This document shows, piece by piece, positions 30,200-41,889 of a stretch of 64,000 bases of DNA; position 1 is the first letter of the stretch, and each line of letters opens with the position of its first letter. The position numbers and the translations under genes were made by a program. The stretch is from Prosopocoilus inquinatus. Its lineage: Eukaryota; Arthropoda; Insecta; Coleoptera; Lucanidae. Location: positions 46,345,001 through 46,409,000 of the forward strand of contig CM069876.1 of assembly GCA_036172665.1 (NCBI GenBank), read 5' to 3'. The notes beneath the pieces are model-generated. The model searched no databases. It was not told the origin of the DNA and worked only from the letters and a program-made list of their open reading frames with translations.

Positions 30200-31300
30200 G
30201 TTTATTTAATTTTTTTCGAGCAATGACTTTTGTTCCTGCATTTTAACGTACGTTCGATTCTCTTTTGCTTCCTCTTCATTTCCTTCCGAAACGATCGTCT
30301 TTTGTTTCCTTTTCATTTTCTTCCGGAAATGAATGTTTTTTGTTTCTTTTCTCCTGTTTTCTGTGTTTCTGTGTTTTCTGTGATTTTACTTTTTTTTACT
30401 AACTTGCTTTTCATTTTCTTTGCAACCGATCATTTTTTGTTTTTTCTTTATTAACCGATCTAAGTTGCATTTGATTGGTTCTTTTTCATTTGTTTTTTTT
30501 TTATTTGCTTCTCGAGTGATCGCTTTTTATCTTTTTTTCTTTCATTTCTAATTTTTCTATTTTTTGCAAACTCTAAACGACTGTTTTTTTTGTTAGTTTG
30601 ATTTTAATTCTCATTGCAAACGATCGTCTTTTTTTTATTAACCGATCCAAGTTGCAAACGATCGTCTTTTGTTTTTTCTTTAAATTAAGCGATCCAAGTT
30701 GCATTTGATTGGCTCTTTTTCATTTGTATTTTTTTTTTATTTGTTTCTCGAGTGATCGCTTTTTATCTTTTTTTTCTTTCATTTTTAATTTTTCTATTTT
30801 TTGTAAACTCTAAACGCCTGTTTTTTTTTGTTAGGTTGATTTTAATTCTCATTGCAAACGATCGTCTTTTTTTTATTAACCGATCCAAGTTGCATTTAAT
30901 TGGCACTTTGTCATTTGTTTTTTCATTTATTTGCTTCTCGAGTGATCGCTTTTTATCTTTTCTTTTTCATTTCGAATTTTTCTAATTTTTGCAAACTCTA
31001 AACGCCTGTTTTTTTTTTGTTAGTTTGATTTTAATTCTCATTGCAAACGATCGTCTTTTGTTTTTAACTTTTATTAAGCGATCCAAGTTGCATTTGATTG
31101 GCTCTTTTTTATTTGTTTTTTTTATTTGCTTCGCGAGCGATCGCTTTTTAGCTTTCTTTTTGCGTTTGAATTGGCTCATCCATTTGCTTTCTTTTGGATT
31201 TCCTTCTCGAATAATCTCGCCTTTTATCTTTTTTTTTGTTTTTCATTTCGCGTTTCTTATTTTTGCAAACTTTAAACGACTGTTTCTCGTTAGTCAGAAA
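30200..31300 (+). repeat. T-rich tandem repeat, ~190-210 bp units
   Basis: Units share CGATCCAAGTTGCATTTGATT, CTCGAGTGATCGCTTTTTATC, TGCAAACTCTAAACG.CTGTTTT, and TTCTCATTGCAAACGATCGTC. The CGATC.AAGTTGC word falls at about 30456, 30640, 30690, 30881 and 31079. Phe/Leu-rich open frames here (30230-30454, 30752-30985, 30989-31438) are not genes. Confidence 0.8.
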
Positions 31301-31324
31301 AATGCAAGCTCCAGAACGACGAAA

Positions 31325-32220
31325 TATACAGGGTTCTCCAGAACACACATCGACAAAAAGGAATTTCACGCGTTTAAAAAACTATTTTGCCGCTTTGATG
31401 GATTTAAAATGTTATTGTGTTTCGTTGTCTGCCGATAGATGGCGCTTTCGTCTTTTTTCCACAATCTTTGAAAGAAAAAAAAACCTTATTTTTTGTTCTG
31501 CTAGTACTTTGTCTCGTAGATGTCGCTGTAATTCATTATTTTTAGAGAATTACTTTTAAAAAAAAAATGTAGAAAAATATACAGGGTTCTCCAGAACACA
31601 CATCGACAAAAAGGAATTTCACGCGTTTAAAAAACTATTTTGCCGCTTTGATGGATTTAAAATGTTATTGTGTTTCGTTGTCTGCCGATAGATGGCGCTT
31701 TCGTCTTTTTTCCACAATCTTTGAGAGAAAAAAAAATCTTATTTTTTGTTCTGCTAGTACTTTGTCTCGTAGATGTCGCTGTAATTCATTATTTTTAGAG
31801 AATTACTTTTAAAAAAAAAATGTAGAAAAATATACAGGGTTCTCCAGAACACACATCGACAAAAAGGAATTTCACGCGTTTAAAAAACTATTTTGCCGCT
31901 TTGATGGATTTAAAATGTTATTGTGTTTCGTTGTCTGCCGATAGATGGCGCTTTCGTCTTTTTTCCACAATCTTTGAAAGAAAAAAAAACCTTATTTTTT
32001 GTTCTGCTAGTACTTTGTCTCGTAGATGTCGCTGTAATTCTTTATTTTTAGAGAATTACTTTAAAAAAAAAATGTAGAAAAATATACAGGGTTCTTCAGA
32101 ACACACTTCATCGACAAAAAGAAATTTCACGCGTTTAAAAAACTATTTTATAACTTAATTAACTGATGGATTAAAAATGTTATTATTATATTTCATTGTC
32201 TGCCGATTTCCATCAGACTT
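31325..32220 (+). repeat. 253-bp tandem array, four units, three nearly identical
   Basis: CAGGGTTCTCCAGAACAC starts at 31329, 31582, 31835 and (variant) 32087, spacing 253, 253 and 252. Each unit has ATCGACAAAAAGGAATTTCA, CGTTGTCTGCCGATAGATGG followed by CGCTTTCG, and TCTCGTAGATGTCGCTGTAA. Near-identity of the first three implies recent duplication. The frames are repeat shadows. Confidence 0.95.
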
Positions 32221-32259
32221 GAAAATTGTTTAAGGTGGTGCTATTGAAAAAAAAAAGAA

Positions 32260-32720
32260 GAAAAAAAATTGCAAGCCACAGTTCCAGTGACAGAGCGGCG
32301 AGAAAGCGCAACTCCTAATCCGATATTTCGCCCTCGGCGGTTGGCTCTCTCGCAAGGCGAAATAAACTTGCGGAAAATTTAATATATCGGCGAAGTTTTT
32401 TCCCTCAACAGGCGCAAACTTGCGAGGGCGCCGCGCAGAACAAAGTTCCCGTAAACGATTTATAAGTTTTATATCGCCCCGACTTCGGCGCGTAATTGGT
32501 GTATTGAATTATTGACGTTTTCACTCACAATTTAACCTTTTTTTTTCCTCCCGCGCCCGTTCCGCCCGTGCCCCGGCGGCGGCGGCGTAATCTCGTTTCT
32601 GCCGGCGAGGAAACTGATTTAGAAAAATGTCACTTGAAATGTCAATCAGGCAATAAACAAAGTTTCGCTTCGAAGTTGAGTGCGCACGTGCCCCGCCGGC
32701 CTCGACCTTGTACTCGACTT
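32260..32720. promoter_or_regulatory. GC-rich unique island
   Basis: A non-repetitive CpG-rich island with repeated CGCGAGGGCG / CCTCGGCGG words and CCGGCGGCGGCGG at 32573-32585, between two repeat arrays. The 108-codon frame 32568-32894 starts with an Arg run from CGG repeats and lacks splice support. Confidence 0.3.
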
Positions 32721-32999
32721 TTCACGTCTCACTTTTTCCAGTGCTCCCATTGGTTTCGAATTTATTTGGGGAAACCAATAAAATACAAAACATTTGGCAA
32801 CCCAGCATCATCCTGCTCTGGAAATTTGGAAAACTGGCGACTAGGGAGGGGTTACGACGTATATAATACTCCTATGTTTGACGTAAGTTTTTAAGAAATG
32901 TGACAGACAAATTAACAGAAACAGCTGATTGAGCTAATGAGAAAATTAACTTTCTTTGTCTGCCGAGATATGGCGCTTTAATTTCAAGAATCATTAAAG

Positions 33000-33336
33000 C
33001 ACGCCCAGCTGAATTGATACGTCATATACGGCCAGTCCAATTCGCTTAAAAATGTGTTCCAGTAAAGCAAGCCATGAAACGTGTCAGCTAGCGCCCTCTC
33101 GTGCTCATTAATTAGATGTTACCATGGTTACGACACCGACGCTTATTTTGACTTGAACTTAAATATCAAGACGAATTGACATTACTCATAACCTAAAAAT
33201 TTCAAGGTGACAGTAATTTTGACACTAGTTTTAAATTTGAGGGCGCGATTTGACACTCGCTTTTCATTTTTTTCAAAAACATTTTTTAATGCTCTTTGAA
33301 CTGGCCGTAGATGACTAATCAATTCAGCTGGCCGTG
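33000..33336. mobile_element. MITE C, copy 2 (337 bp)
   Basis: It starts CACGCCCAGCTGAATTGATA and ends ATCAATTCAGCTGGCCGTG, inverted ends of about 20 bp. The interior has AGCGCCCTCTCGTGCTC, GTTACCATGGTTACGACACC and TTGACATTACTCATAACC. No transposase. Confidence 0.8.
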
Positions 33337-33349
33337 CATGAAACATTTT

Positions 33350-34960
33350 AGAAAAATATACAGGGGGTTCCAGAACTCAAATCGACACAAAGTGTTCGCT
33401 TTTGCAACATTGAAGGATTCAAAAATTAAAAATGTTAACTTTTTTGTTTGCCAAGAGATGACGCCTTAATTTCAAGAATCATTAAACATTTTAGGAAAGA
33501 ATGCAGAGCGTTCCAGAACTCACATCGATAAACAGTGTTCGCTTTTGCAATTCTGATGAATTAACAAATTTAAAATGTTAACTTTCTTGGTTTGCAGAGA
33601 GATCGCGCTTTCAGTTCAAGAATCATTAAACATTTTAGAAATATATACAGAGTGTATCAAAATTCATATCGACAAGTGTTCGCTTTTCTTTGTCTGCCAA
33701 AGTGAAGCATTTTAGAAAAGTAAATACAGGGTGTTCCAGAACTCATACCAACAAACTGTTCGCTTTTGCAATTTTGCTGGATTTAAAAATTTACAATATC
33801 TGCCGACAGATGGCGCTCTAATTACACAACTCTCTCATAGAAGTCGACGTAAACAAATATTTCTGTAAAATTAGCACTGTATTCGTGCAACAATATATTA
33901 ACTTTCTTTGTCTACCGATAGATGGCGCTTTAATTTCAAAAATCATTAAACATTTAAAAAAATATACAGAGCATTCCATAACTCTACTCGACAAAACGTG
34001 TTTACTTTTAGTAAATTAAAAACGTTAATTTTGTTGTCTGTGGAGAGATGGCGCTTTAATTTCCCGCACGCTCTCCTCCCCGAGAAAAGAAATAGCCGTA
34101 ATTTTAATCATCCGATGTCTCACAGATGTCGTTGTAATAGCCAGGAAAGTCGTTTGCAATTTTTTTTTTTAATATACAGGGTGTCCTGGAACTCATATCG
34201 GGTGTTTACCCGTCGAAAAAAAAAACATTTTTGTAATTTTTATGGTTTCAAAATATTAAGTTTCGTTGTCTGTCGAGAGATGGCATTTTAGTTCCCCCCC
34301 ACTCTCTCTCTCTCTCTTACTCGAGAAAAAGATAATGGTGGTTTTTGTTCTAAATTGTCTCGTAGATTTCGCTGTAATTGTGACCACGAAAATTATATCT
34401 TCTAGAAATTTTAGAAAAATATACAGAGTGCTCCAGAACACCCGTAGACAAAAAAATTTAAGCGCGTTTAAAAAACTATTTTGGAACTTCGATGGATTAA
34501 AAATATTATGTCAATCTACGAGACAATCTAATTCATTATTTTTAGATAGAATTATTTAAAAATTTTTTTTAGAAAAATATACAGGGTTCTCCAGAACACC
34601 TATAGACAAAAAAAATTTCACGCATTTAAAAAACTATTTTGGAACTTCGATGGATTAAAAATATCATTACATTTCGTTTTCTGCCGAGAGATGGCGCTTC
34701 AATTCTCCACATTATCTTACAAGAGACAACCGTAATTTTTATTCTCCATTGTCGTCACACGGACGTCGGTATAATTCCGGAGAAGAATCATTAAAATTTT
34801 TTTAGAAAAATGTACAGGGTGCTCCGGAATCCATATCGACAAAAATTGTTTACTCGCTGAAAAAATTATTTTTGTCATTTCCACGGATTAAAAACATTAA
34901 GTGTCGTTGTCTGCTGACAGATGGCGCTTTAATTTTTTGAAGATCTTTTTTTTTAAATTT
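33350..34960 (+). repeat. Diverged AGATGGCGC array, ~110-250 bp units
   Basis: About ten units, each with ATATACAGGGTGYTCCAGAAC, AYATCGACAAA, a gap of variable length and GTCTGCCGAGAGATGGCGCT. AGATGGCGC intact copies are near 33806, 33922, 34048, 34690 and 34918, with one-base variants near 32966, 33600 and 34278. It is the older part of the 31325-32220 family. Frames 33998-34559 are shadows. Confidence 0.85.
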
Positions 34961-35329
34961 ACTTTACATGATGTACATATATATTTCTGCAACGATCGTA
35001 GGAGTGAATTTGACGTGAATGCAGCTTTAAGTGAGAGTCTTCCTAAGGAAGTATTCCTGAGGAAGTAAGATTAAGAAAATAAATAAATAAACTTGATCAC
35101 TCAGTATATCGAAAACGAAGTATTTTAGACTGCAAGTTTATAGGAACTTTTTCACTCAAAATGACCCCAAAAATCACCCTATCAATTTTTTTTGCGACCG
35201 TTAAGTTACACCCTGTATAAGAGGTAATTGCTATTAAATCACGTAAATCAAAGATTTCAATAAATTTCGGATCAGATCAGTTCAGATCATGTCAGGTGCT
35301 TAAAATTCGTAATTGTAAAGCGACTGTTA

Positions 35330-35725
35330 TCACAAAACATGTTACAGCAAATCATGGACAATCCATTGCGTAATTTGAAAGACTAACCATGGACGATCAA
35401 GCATATAGTACACTCGTCCGATAATATAGAAATTTGATAGAAACGTCATTTCAAAAAAGATGTTACAGCAAATCATGGACAATTCATTGCGTAATTTGAA
35501 AGACTAACCATGGACGATCAAGCATATAGTACACTCGTCCGATAATATTGAAATTTGATAGAAACGTCGTCACAAAACATGTTACAGTAAATCATGAACA
35601 ATCCATTAAGTAATTTGAAAGACTAACCATGGACGATCAAGCATATAGTACACTCGCCTGATAATATAGAAATTTGATAGAAACGTCATTACAAAACATG
35701 TTACAACAAATCATTGCGTAATTTG
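35330..35725 (+). repeat. ~119-bp tandem array, 3.3 units
   Basis: GTTACAGCAAATCATGGACA starts units at 35341, 35462, 35581 and (shortened) 35700. Units include GACTAACCATGGACGATCAA and ATAGTACACTCGTCCGATAA. A lone related fragment is at 41028-41056. Confidence 0.9.
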
Positions 35726-35739
35726 AAAGACACGTGATC

Positions 35740-36300
35740 TATACCTAAAAAAACCGTTACTAGCGCTCTTCGTTTTATTTTCGTCCTCTCTTCGATAAAA
35801 TCGATCACCAATCTGCAGCACGCACGTAAATAACTCCGGCTTTTAACGATGCGCTTTATTTACGTCGACAGTCAAACCGTCAAACATGAAAGAAGAAGGG
35901 GTTGCGTGTGCATTGCACGCCGGAAGAGAACGATGAACGAGCCAAGGTAATAACTTGCGGGGAATTAATTATACCATGGTAATTATTAGCAATTATTATT
36001 GCACAAAAATCAAGATCAGGTTTTGGCTTCAGGAAGTTAAAGCAAAATGCATTTTCTTTGAGTGGGTCGCTTGACATGGTAATGAATTATTGCTTTTGTT
36101 TGGTCGATTAGGTCGGAGACGGGGTCGGGCAAAAGCGGAAAAGTATGCTTTCACCGTGGAAGTAGAGCGACGCCATCACATGTTTGCTTCATGTCGACGC
36201 CCATCTGTCTGGACCACACGTAATCTGTGGCTTCACCCAAACAATCGAGAGTGGGAGGTACTCTTTTTTTTCCAGTGCTTTGCCCATCGCTAGATTAGAG
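35740..36300. promoter_or_regulatory. GC-raised unique island with homeodomain-type words
   Basis: Non-repetitive, with GAATTAATTATACC.. TGGTAATTATTAGC near 35965-35990 and a GC-rich half at 36110-36260. The plus-strand frame 36090-36293 (..EKYAFTVEVERRHH..) ends at a GAG|GTACTC donor-like word at 36257 and is preceded by an AG, so a small exon is possible but unsupported by composition. Confidence 0.3.
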
Positions 36301-36489
36301 TATGGCGTACAAAGTACTTAAAGTCCATTTTATCTCCACTTTTCAAGGTAAATCGATTCCTTTCAAGACTTAAATAACTTTAACTTAAATTTTAGTGAAT
36401 AAATGCATCATCTGCATTCGACACTTGTACCGTATCGTATGTTGTTTATAAATAAATCGGAGCCATGAATGATATTTTAAATTAAAAAA

Positions 36490-37650
36490 ATGTGTAGAAA
36501 ATCATCCCAGTAACCTTGACTTTTGATACATGACAAAATAATTAATTTGAAACAAGAAAATCGTCACAATCATCTCACGATAATTCTCCAAAAATTTGTA
36601 CGAGACCATTCAGTATGGGGGACCCTGTATAATACAGCTTGAAAGACCCTGCACAACATAACGAAGCATCCTTTCGATTTTTGTAAAAAAAAACTTGAGT
36701 GTTTGTATTTAAAATTATTATAAAAGAGAGAAATTTGTGTGTGACAGCAAAAATTAAAAATTATAAGAGTATTAAATTAAAAGTAACCAGTAACCTTGAC
36801 TTTTGATACATGACAAAATAATTAATTTGAAAAAAGAAAATCGTCAGAATCTTCTCACGATAATTCTTCACAAAATTTTATAAGACCATTCAGTATGGAG
36901 GACCCTGTATAATACAGCTTGAAACATCCTACGTAACATAAAAAAGCATCCTTTTGATTTTTGTAAAAAAAAGAAACTTGAGTGTTTGTAATAAAATTAT
37001 TATGAAAGAGCGAAATTTGTGTATAACAACAAAAATTAAAAAATATAAGAATATTAAATTAAAAAGTAACCAGTAACTTTGACTTTTGATACATGACAAA
37101 ATAATTTATTTGAAAAAAGAAAATTGTCACAATCATCTCACGATAATTCTAATTCAAACATTTTTACAAGACGATTCAGTATGGGGGACCCTGTATAATA
37201 CAGCTTGAAACATCCTACGTAACATAAAAAAGCATCCTTTTGATTTTTGTAAAAAAAAGAAACTTGAGTGTTTGTATTTAATATTATTATAAAAGAGAGA
37301 AATTTGTGTATGACAGCAAAAATTAAAAATTATCAGAATATTAAATTAAAAAGTAACCAGTAACCTTGACTTTTGATACATGACAAAATAATTAATTTGA
37401 AAAAAGAAAATCGTCAGAATCATCTCACGATAATTCTCCAAAAATTTTTACAAGACCAGTCAGTATGGGGGACCCTGTATAATACAGCTTGACCATACAT
37501 AACATAATAAAACAAAGCATCCTTTCGAGTTTTGTAAAAAAAAGAAACTTGAGTGTTTGTATTTAAAATTATTATAAAAGAGAGAAATTTGTGTATAACA
37601 GCAAAAATTTAAAATTATAAGAATATTAAATTAAAAACAAATGTTAAAAA
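36490..37650 (+). repeat. ~280-287 bp tandem array, four units
   Basis: TAACCTTGACTTTTGATACA starts at 36511, 36791, 37074 (TAACTTTGAC) and 37361. Each unit has ATCTCACGATAATTC, TGGGGGACCCTGTATAATAC and AACTTGAGTGTTTGTA. A decayed fifth piece lies at 37970-38160. Confidence 0.95.
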
Positions 37651-38164
37651 TTAATTATATTATCAATTAAAATTAGCCCGACCGAATTCGTCCTACTGCC
37701 CCATTCAAACAAACAAACAAATTAAAATAAAAAAAATTAAATATAAACAAACCTTAAGCCCAAAATTTATTTCAAGGTCAACCCAACCCAACTCAACGCA
37801 AAAAAAAAGATTTTTTTAATATTGAAACGATTTCTGATTATGACTGCCTGTTGCACATGATGACCTTTCCCCCCCTCCTTCTTCTTCTTCTTCTTTAGAT
37901 ACTCCAATTGCATTTAGTAAATTTCAGTGTTGCCAATCACTAATGTAGACGCAGATTGTACAGTGCCCAAGTCAATCATGGCATTTTCTGTAGAAAACTT
38001 AATTTTCACAACCATCTCACAAGAATTCTCCAAACCATTCAGTACAGTGGGACGTTGTATAATACACTTTGGAAGACCCTGTATAGTAAAACGTCCCTTC
38101 AATTTTTATTTAAAAAAAAAACGTGTGTATTTGTATTTAATCAAATTATTATAAAAGAAAGAAA

Positions 38165-38640
38165 GGTGATTGTGGGTTTGGGTTTGAAATTGCCCCCCTC
38201 CCCCCTCTTCGACCGTTGTGAATCACCCTTTTTGCGCTCGCCCTCCCACACTTTTCGCATCGCTCACCAGAAAAATAAAGCAGTTTCTTTTTTTTGGTCG
38301 GTTTTTATCGACCAAATACCGAGCGTCCTGGGATCTCCTCGGCTTTGTCGATATCACAAATTGATCGCCATCAATCTTGGGGAGGCGACACCCGGAACGC
38401 GACTGCGAGAGGGTTCTTTCGGGGTAGTAAATTTCATCCAGCCACTTGACGACGCGCCGCAAGAGTTGCTTCGTCGTCGACGACGACGAACTTCCAGATA
38501 TATGGCCGGAAATGTTTCTCTTTTTCTTTGTTTCGCGTAACACGTAACAATATTTTTTTTGTTTTTCTCCAGATTGTCACGACCCCCCGGAAATCGGAGG
38601 GTCACCGCTCAGGTGGCCGCATCCGAATTTGGATAGTTAA
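38165..38640. promoter_or_regulatory. GC-rich unique island, open frames on both strands
   Basis: CpG-rich with a (GTC/GAC)n stretch at 38470-38490. Plus strand 37956-38540 and minus strand 38543-38223 are both open. A tract TTTGTTTTTCTCCAG at about 38560-38574 followed by an open plus-strand frame (IVTTPRKSEGHR..) to a TCAG|GTGGCC word would make a ~40-base exon. None of these is decisive. Confidence 0.25.
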
Positions 38641-38789
38641 AATAAAAGAAACCGCAAACAAATGAATATTAAGATAAAAATAATTAATACAGGATGTTCC
38701 GTGATGTCACCGAGAAAATTACACCACGTGTTCTAGAGGCGATTCTGAACAAGAGATTTCGTATACATACACTTTAGGCAAATCACCGG

Positions 38790-40240
38790 GTTGCCCCCCA
38801 CTGCTACGCCACTGCTGTTTACTTCAACCACGATGTACTTGACTTGACAATTTTTTTAAATAATTTTTAATTCCTTATTCCGGTTGAATAGTGTTGAGTT
38901 GAGTTCAGTTAAGTGGGTTGAGCGCCCTTGAAATATCTTTTAGACTTATTTTTTTATTTAGTTTTGTCTTATTTTATTTTTCCTTTAAGTTACTTTTAAG
39001 ATTGACCCTGCGATCTTTAGTTGTATTTATTTTTTTAAATTGTCTCCCTTGAATTGACCTTAACTTATTACCTGGATTGACCTCGAGGTGGGTTTGGCTT
39101 AACTTTAATTGATTTTTCATTTTAAAGTTTATTTTATTTCTTGCTTTATTTACGCACACATTCCGGCCCTGTCGTAAATTAATTTTTGAAAGCACTGGGG
39201 ATCGAAGCCCTTAAATCGCATTTTGGTTAGAAATTAAAATTCACTTAACATGTCAAGATTATGGAATAATGGAAAAGAACGTTTGTTTGCTGACAAGAAT
39301 TATTTAAATTTCTTATTTCGAAGGGCAGACGCCGAGTTGCTTTACTATCCCTACTGCTACGCCACTGGTGTATACTTCACCCACAGTGTACTTGACTTGA
39401 CAATTTTTTATAATTTTTAATTTCTTTTTCCGGTTGAATAGTGTTAGGTTGAGCTTGAAATTTGTTTCAGACTTATTTCCTATTTAATTTTGTTTTTTTT
39501 TACTTTAAAATTTTAAAATTTTTTAAAAAATTAGGTTCAATTCAGTTGAGTTGAGTTGAGCCAACTGAGACCTTTGATTTTAGCTTTTTTTTAATTTTTT
39601 TCTGCTGAGTTATCCTTGACTTATTACTAGTGTTGTCTTTGAGGTGGGTTTGATTTAATTTCAATAGATTTTTTATTTTGAAGATTTTGTTGTTTATTTT
39701 ATTTCTTGCTTTTTCTGCGCACAAATTCCGGCCCTGCCGTAAATTACATTTTTGAAAGCACCGGCGACTTGCTTAGAAATTAAAGAAAAATTTAACAGGT
39801 ACGCCAATGCTGTATACTTCACCCACGATATATTTGACTTGACATTTTTTTTTATAATTTTTAATTTCTTATTCCTGGTTGAAATTTCTTTTGGGCTTAT
39901 TTTCTATTTAATTTAGTTTTTTTTTACTTGAATTGATTATAGTTTGGTTGAGTTTAGTTAAGTTGTGTTGAACTTGAAATTTGTTTTAAACTTATTTTCT
40001 ATTTAATTTTTTTTTTGACTTTTTTACTTTAAGTTTTTACTAAATTGGATACAGTCAGACTGAGTTCAGTTGGGCTGGGTTAACCTTGAGATTCTCGATT
40101 TAAATTTTTTCCAAATTTTCTCCCTTGAGTTGACCTTGACATATTACTTGGGTCGCGATTGGATTGACCTCGAAGTGAGTTTGCAAATTCCGACTTTGCC
40201 GTAAATATAGGAATTTTTGCGTTTTTCAAGAAATTTCACC
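38790..40240 (-). repeat. T-rich array related to the TCAAGGTCAACCC repeats, inverted
   Basis: Three to four diverged units of about 450-550 bp share GCTACGCCACTG.TGTATACTTC, TACTTGACTTGACAATTTTT, TCCGGTTGAATAGTGTT and ATTCCGGCCCTG.CGTAAAT. GTTGAGTTGAG and TTGACCTTGA words on the plus strand are the complement of the CTCAACTCAAC / TCAAGGTCAA words of the arrays at 42-44, 58-60 and 61-63 kb. Confidence 0.75.
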
Positions 40241-40257
40241 ACGAAACGTGTTATATA

Positions 40258-41000
40258 CAGTGTCTTTTAAAAAGTGTGTTACAAATCGGATTTTTTTTAT
40301 TATCGATTGTTACAAAAAAATTATTGATGCAGGACGCTTCTGCATCTTTTAAAATCAAATTGGCAAATGTCAAATGGAATTTTTCTCGACCGGTATACAG
40401 CGTGGACACCGAAACATGAAGACCGCTTAAGAGTAAAGTGCCCTTATTTTAAAAGATACAGGAAAATGTTATAAGGATAAGTTGTTCGGAATGAAGAGCT
40501 ATAGCCGGATATGAAATTGTAGCCTCCTACCTCAAAAATGAAAAAAATCACTATTTATTGTGAACCACTCTTTATGCACACCACATTGGGAAATACAGGT
40601 GGGGTTAAAGTGTTTGTTAAAATAACATGAATTGGAAAACACGAAATTCGTTCTTATTTTTCAATTTTTTAATGCAGTGTGTATAAAGAGTGGTTCACAA
40701 TAAATTGCATTTCTTTTGTTTTTTGAGATAGGAAGCTATAATTTTGTATCTGGCTATAACTCTTAATTCCGAACGACTTATTCTTACGACCTTTTCCTGT
40801 ATCTTATAGAATAAGGGTACTTTACTCTTAAGCGGTATTCATTTCTTAGTGTCCACGCTGTATACGATTTTAAATAAACCTTATCTGACATTTTCCAATT
40901 TGATTTTAGGGAATGCAGAAGTGTTCAGACTCGATACATTTAAATAAAAATCGATAATAGAAGAAATTCTCATTTGTAGCACGCTTTTTGAATGACACTG
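40258..41000. mobile_element. Long-TIR fold-back element, 743 bp
   Basis: The ends CAGTGTCTTTTAAAAAGTG and CACGCTTTTTGAATGACACTG are inverted and flanked by TA (40256-40257, 41001-41002). The arms, about 330 bp each, extend to AATAAATAG-type sequence near 40590 and 40672, leaving a ~80-bp loop. The words AGCGTGGACAC and AGTGTCCACGCTGTATAC show the two arms diverged but aligned. No coding frame. Confidence 0.85.
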
Positions 41001-41139
41001 TAGGTGAGGAATCGAATTGATCTAACCATGGACGATCGAGTTTATAGTACACTTGATCGATCGTTCTAATTAACAGTTCTATCCTTCATTCGAATAATAA
41101 ACTAATCGAACCGTAAATTCGTAACAATATTTTCAATAT

Positions 41140-41345
41140 AGTTCATAGAGATGGGTGGATGGTGTGCAAGAAGATGGAACGTATGCGCGCTTACATTATC
41201 ATCGAAGCGCTCGATTTTGAGAACGCCCGCTTGAATAATTTAGGACCGGCTCTTGTTGAATAATTGACGTATTCTGTAACGAATGTGTTGTTCCGGGGGA
41301 AGGGGGGTGTTGTGACACCCCGTTACTGCATGATAAGTAGCTGTT
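41140..41345 (+). other. GC-raised island with a 29-codon ORF
   Basis: The ATG at 41174 is in a strong context (AAGATGG) and opens a frame to TAA at 41261-41263 (starts MERMRAYIIIEALDFENAR). The composition is protein-like, but 30 codons is too short to separate from chance. The same island has GTTGTGACACCCC near 41312. Confidence 0.2.
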
Positions 41346-41379
41346 ATTTGTTGGGTGCACTTGTGCACCGCTAACTCCT

Positions 41380-41383
<4 letters not shown>

Positions 41384-41410
<27 letters not shown>

Positions 41411-41428
41411 AGTGCTGCTGCTATTGGA
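41384..41428 (+). repeat. (TGC)n microsatellite
   Basis: About nine uninterrupted TGC/GCT units, one AGTGC interruption, then three more. It is not within an open coding exon that I can support. Confidence 0.9.
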
Positions 41429-41889
41429 GCGCGTTAATGCGATTTAATATTTATTAAAGCGCAATACTGCTGGCAGGCGGGCGTTATGCACGTACCTACC
41501 TACATTTATGCCCGTGGATGTGCTCTCAATGTTTAATAAACTAATTTAAACTTGTTCCGCTCGCTGCGACTATTATAAAAAGTTACTGTGACGGAAGAAA
41601 CCTTTTAATTCTGAGAACCTTATGCATAATTCGTTTGCAAGAAGCTGCCGGCGTTAACGGGATGAGCTTCCTAAAGCTTACTTACTTACTTACTAACTCA
41701 CAACTCTAAAGAAAAGAAACAAGTAACACCGTTCATTCACATAAAACAAATGAAACCCTTAGATCACAGTTAGCGAAGAGTTTATGTTATGGGATCCATT
41801 CATGATCATGTCATGATCTACCTCAGCGAACGAAACTGAACGCACCCTCTTTATACTACTTACATTCCTCAGAAGTTTGCACCGTCTAA

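Noticed and set aside
30230..31438. Frames of 74-149 codons, Phe-rich, with a mirrored Lys-rich frame on the other strand
   Set aside because: They lie in a T-rich tandem repeat and recur with the repeat period.
33000..33336. 8-bp target duplication for MITE C
   Set aside because: Flanks CATTAAAG/CATGAAAC agree at 6 of 8, but the copy at 49931-50457 has no matching octamers, so I do not assign a superfamily.
36267..36345. TTTTTTTTCCAG .. TTTCAAG|GTAAAT as an exon
   Set aside because: All three frames contain stops, so at best a UTR exon. No further support.
38223..38605. Minus-strand frame reading ..TKQLLRRVVKWLDEIYYPERT.. and the overlapping plus-strand frame
   Set aside because: Protein-like on first sight, but both strands are open in a GC-rich island, no acceptor/donor pair brackets either, and I recognise no domain. 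Recorded only as part of the island.
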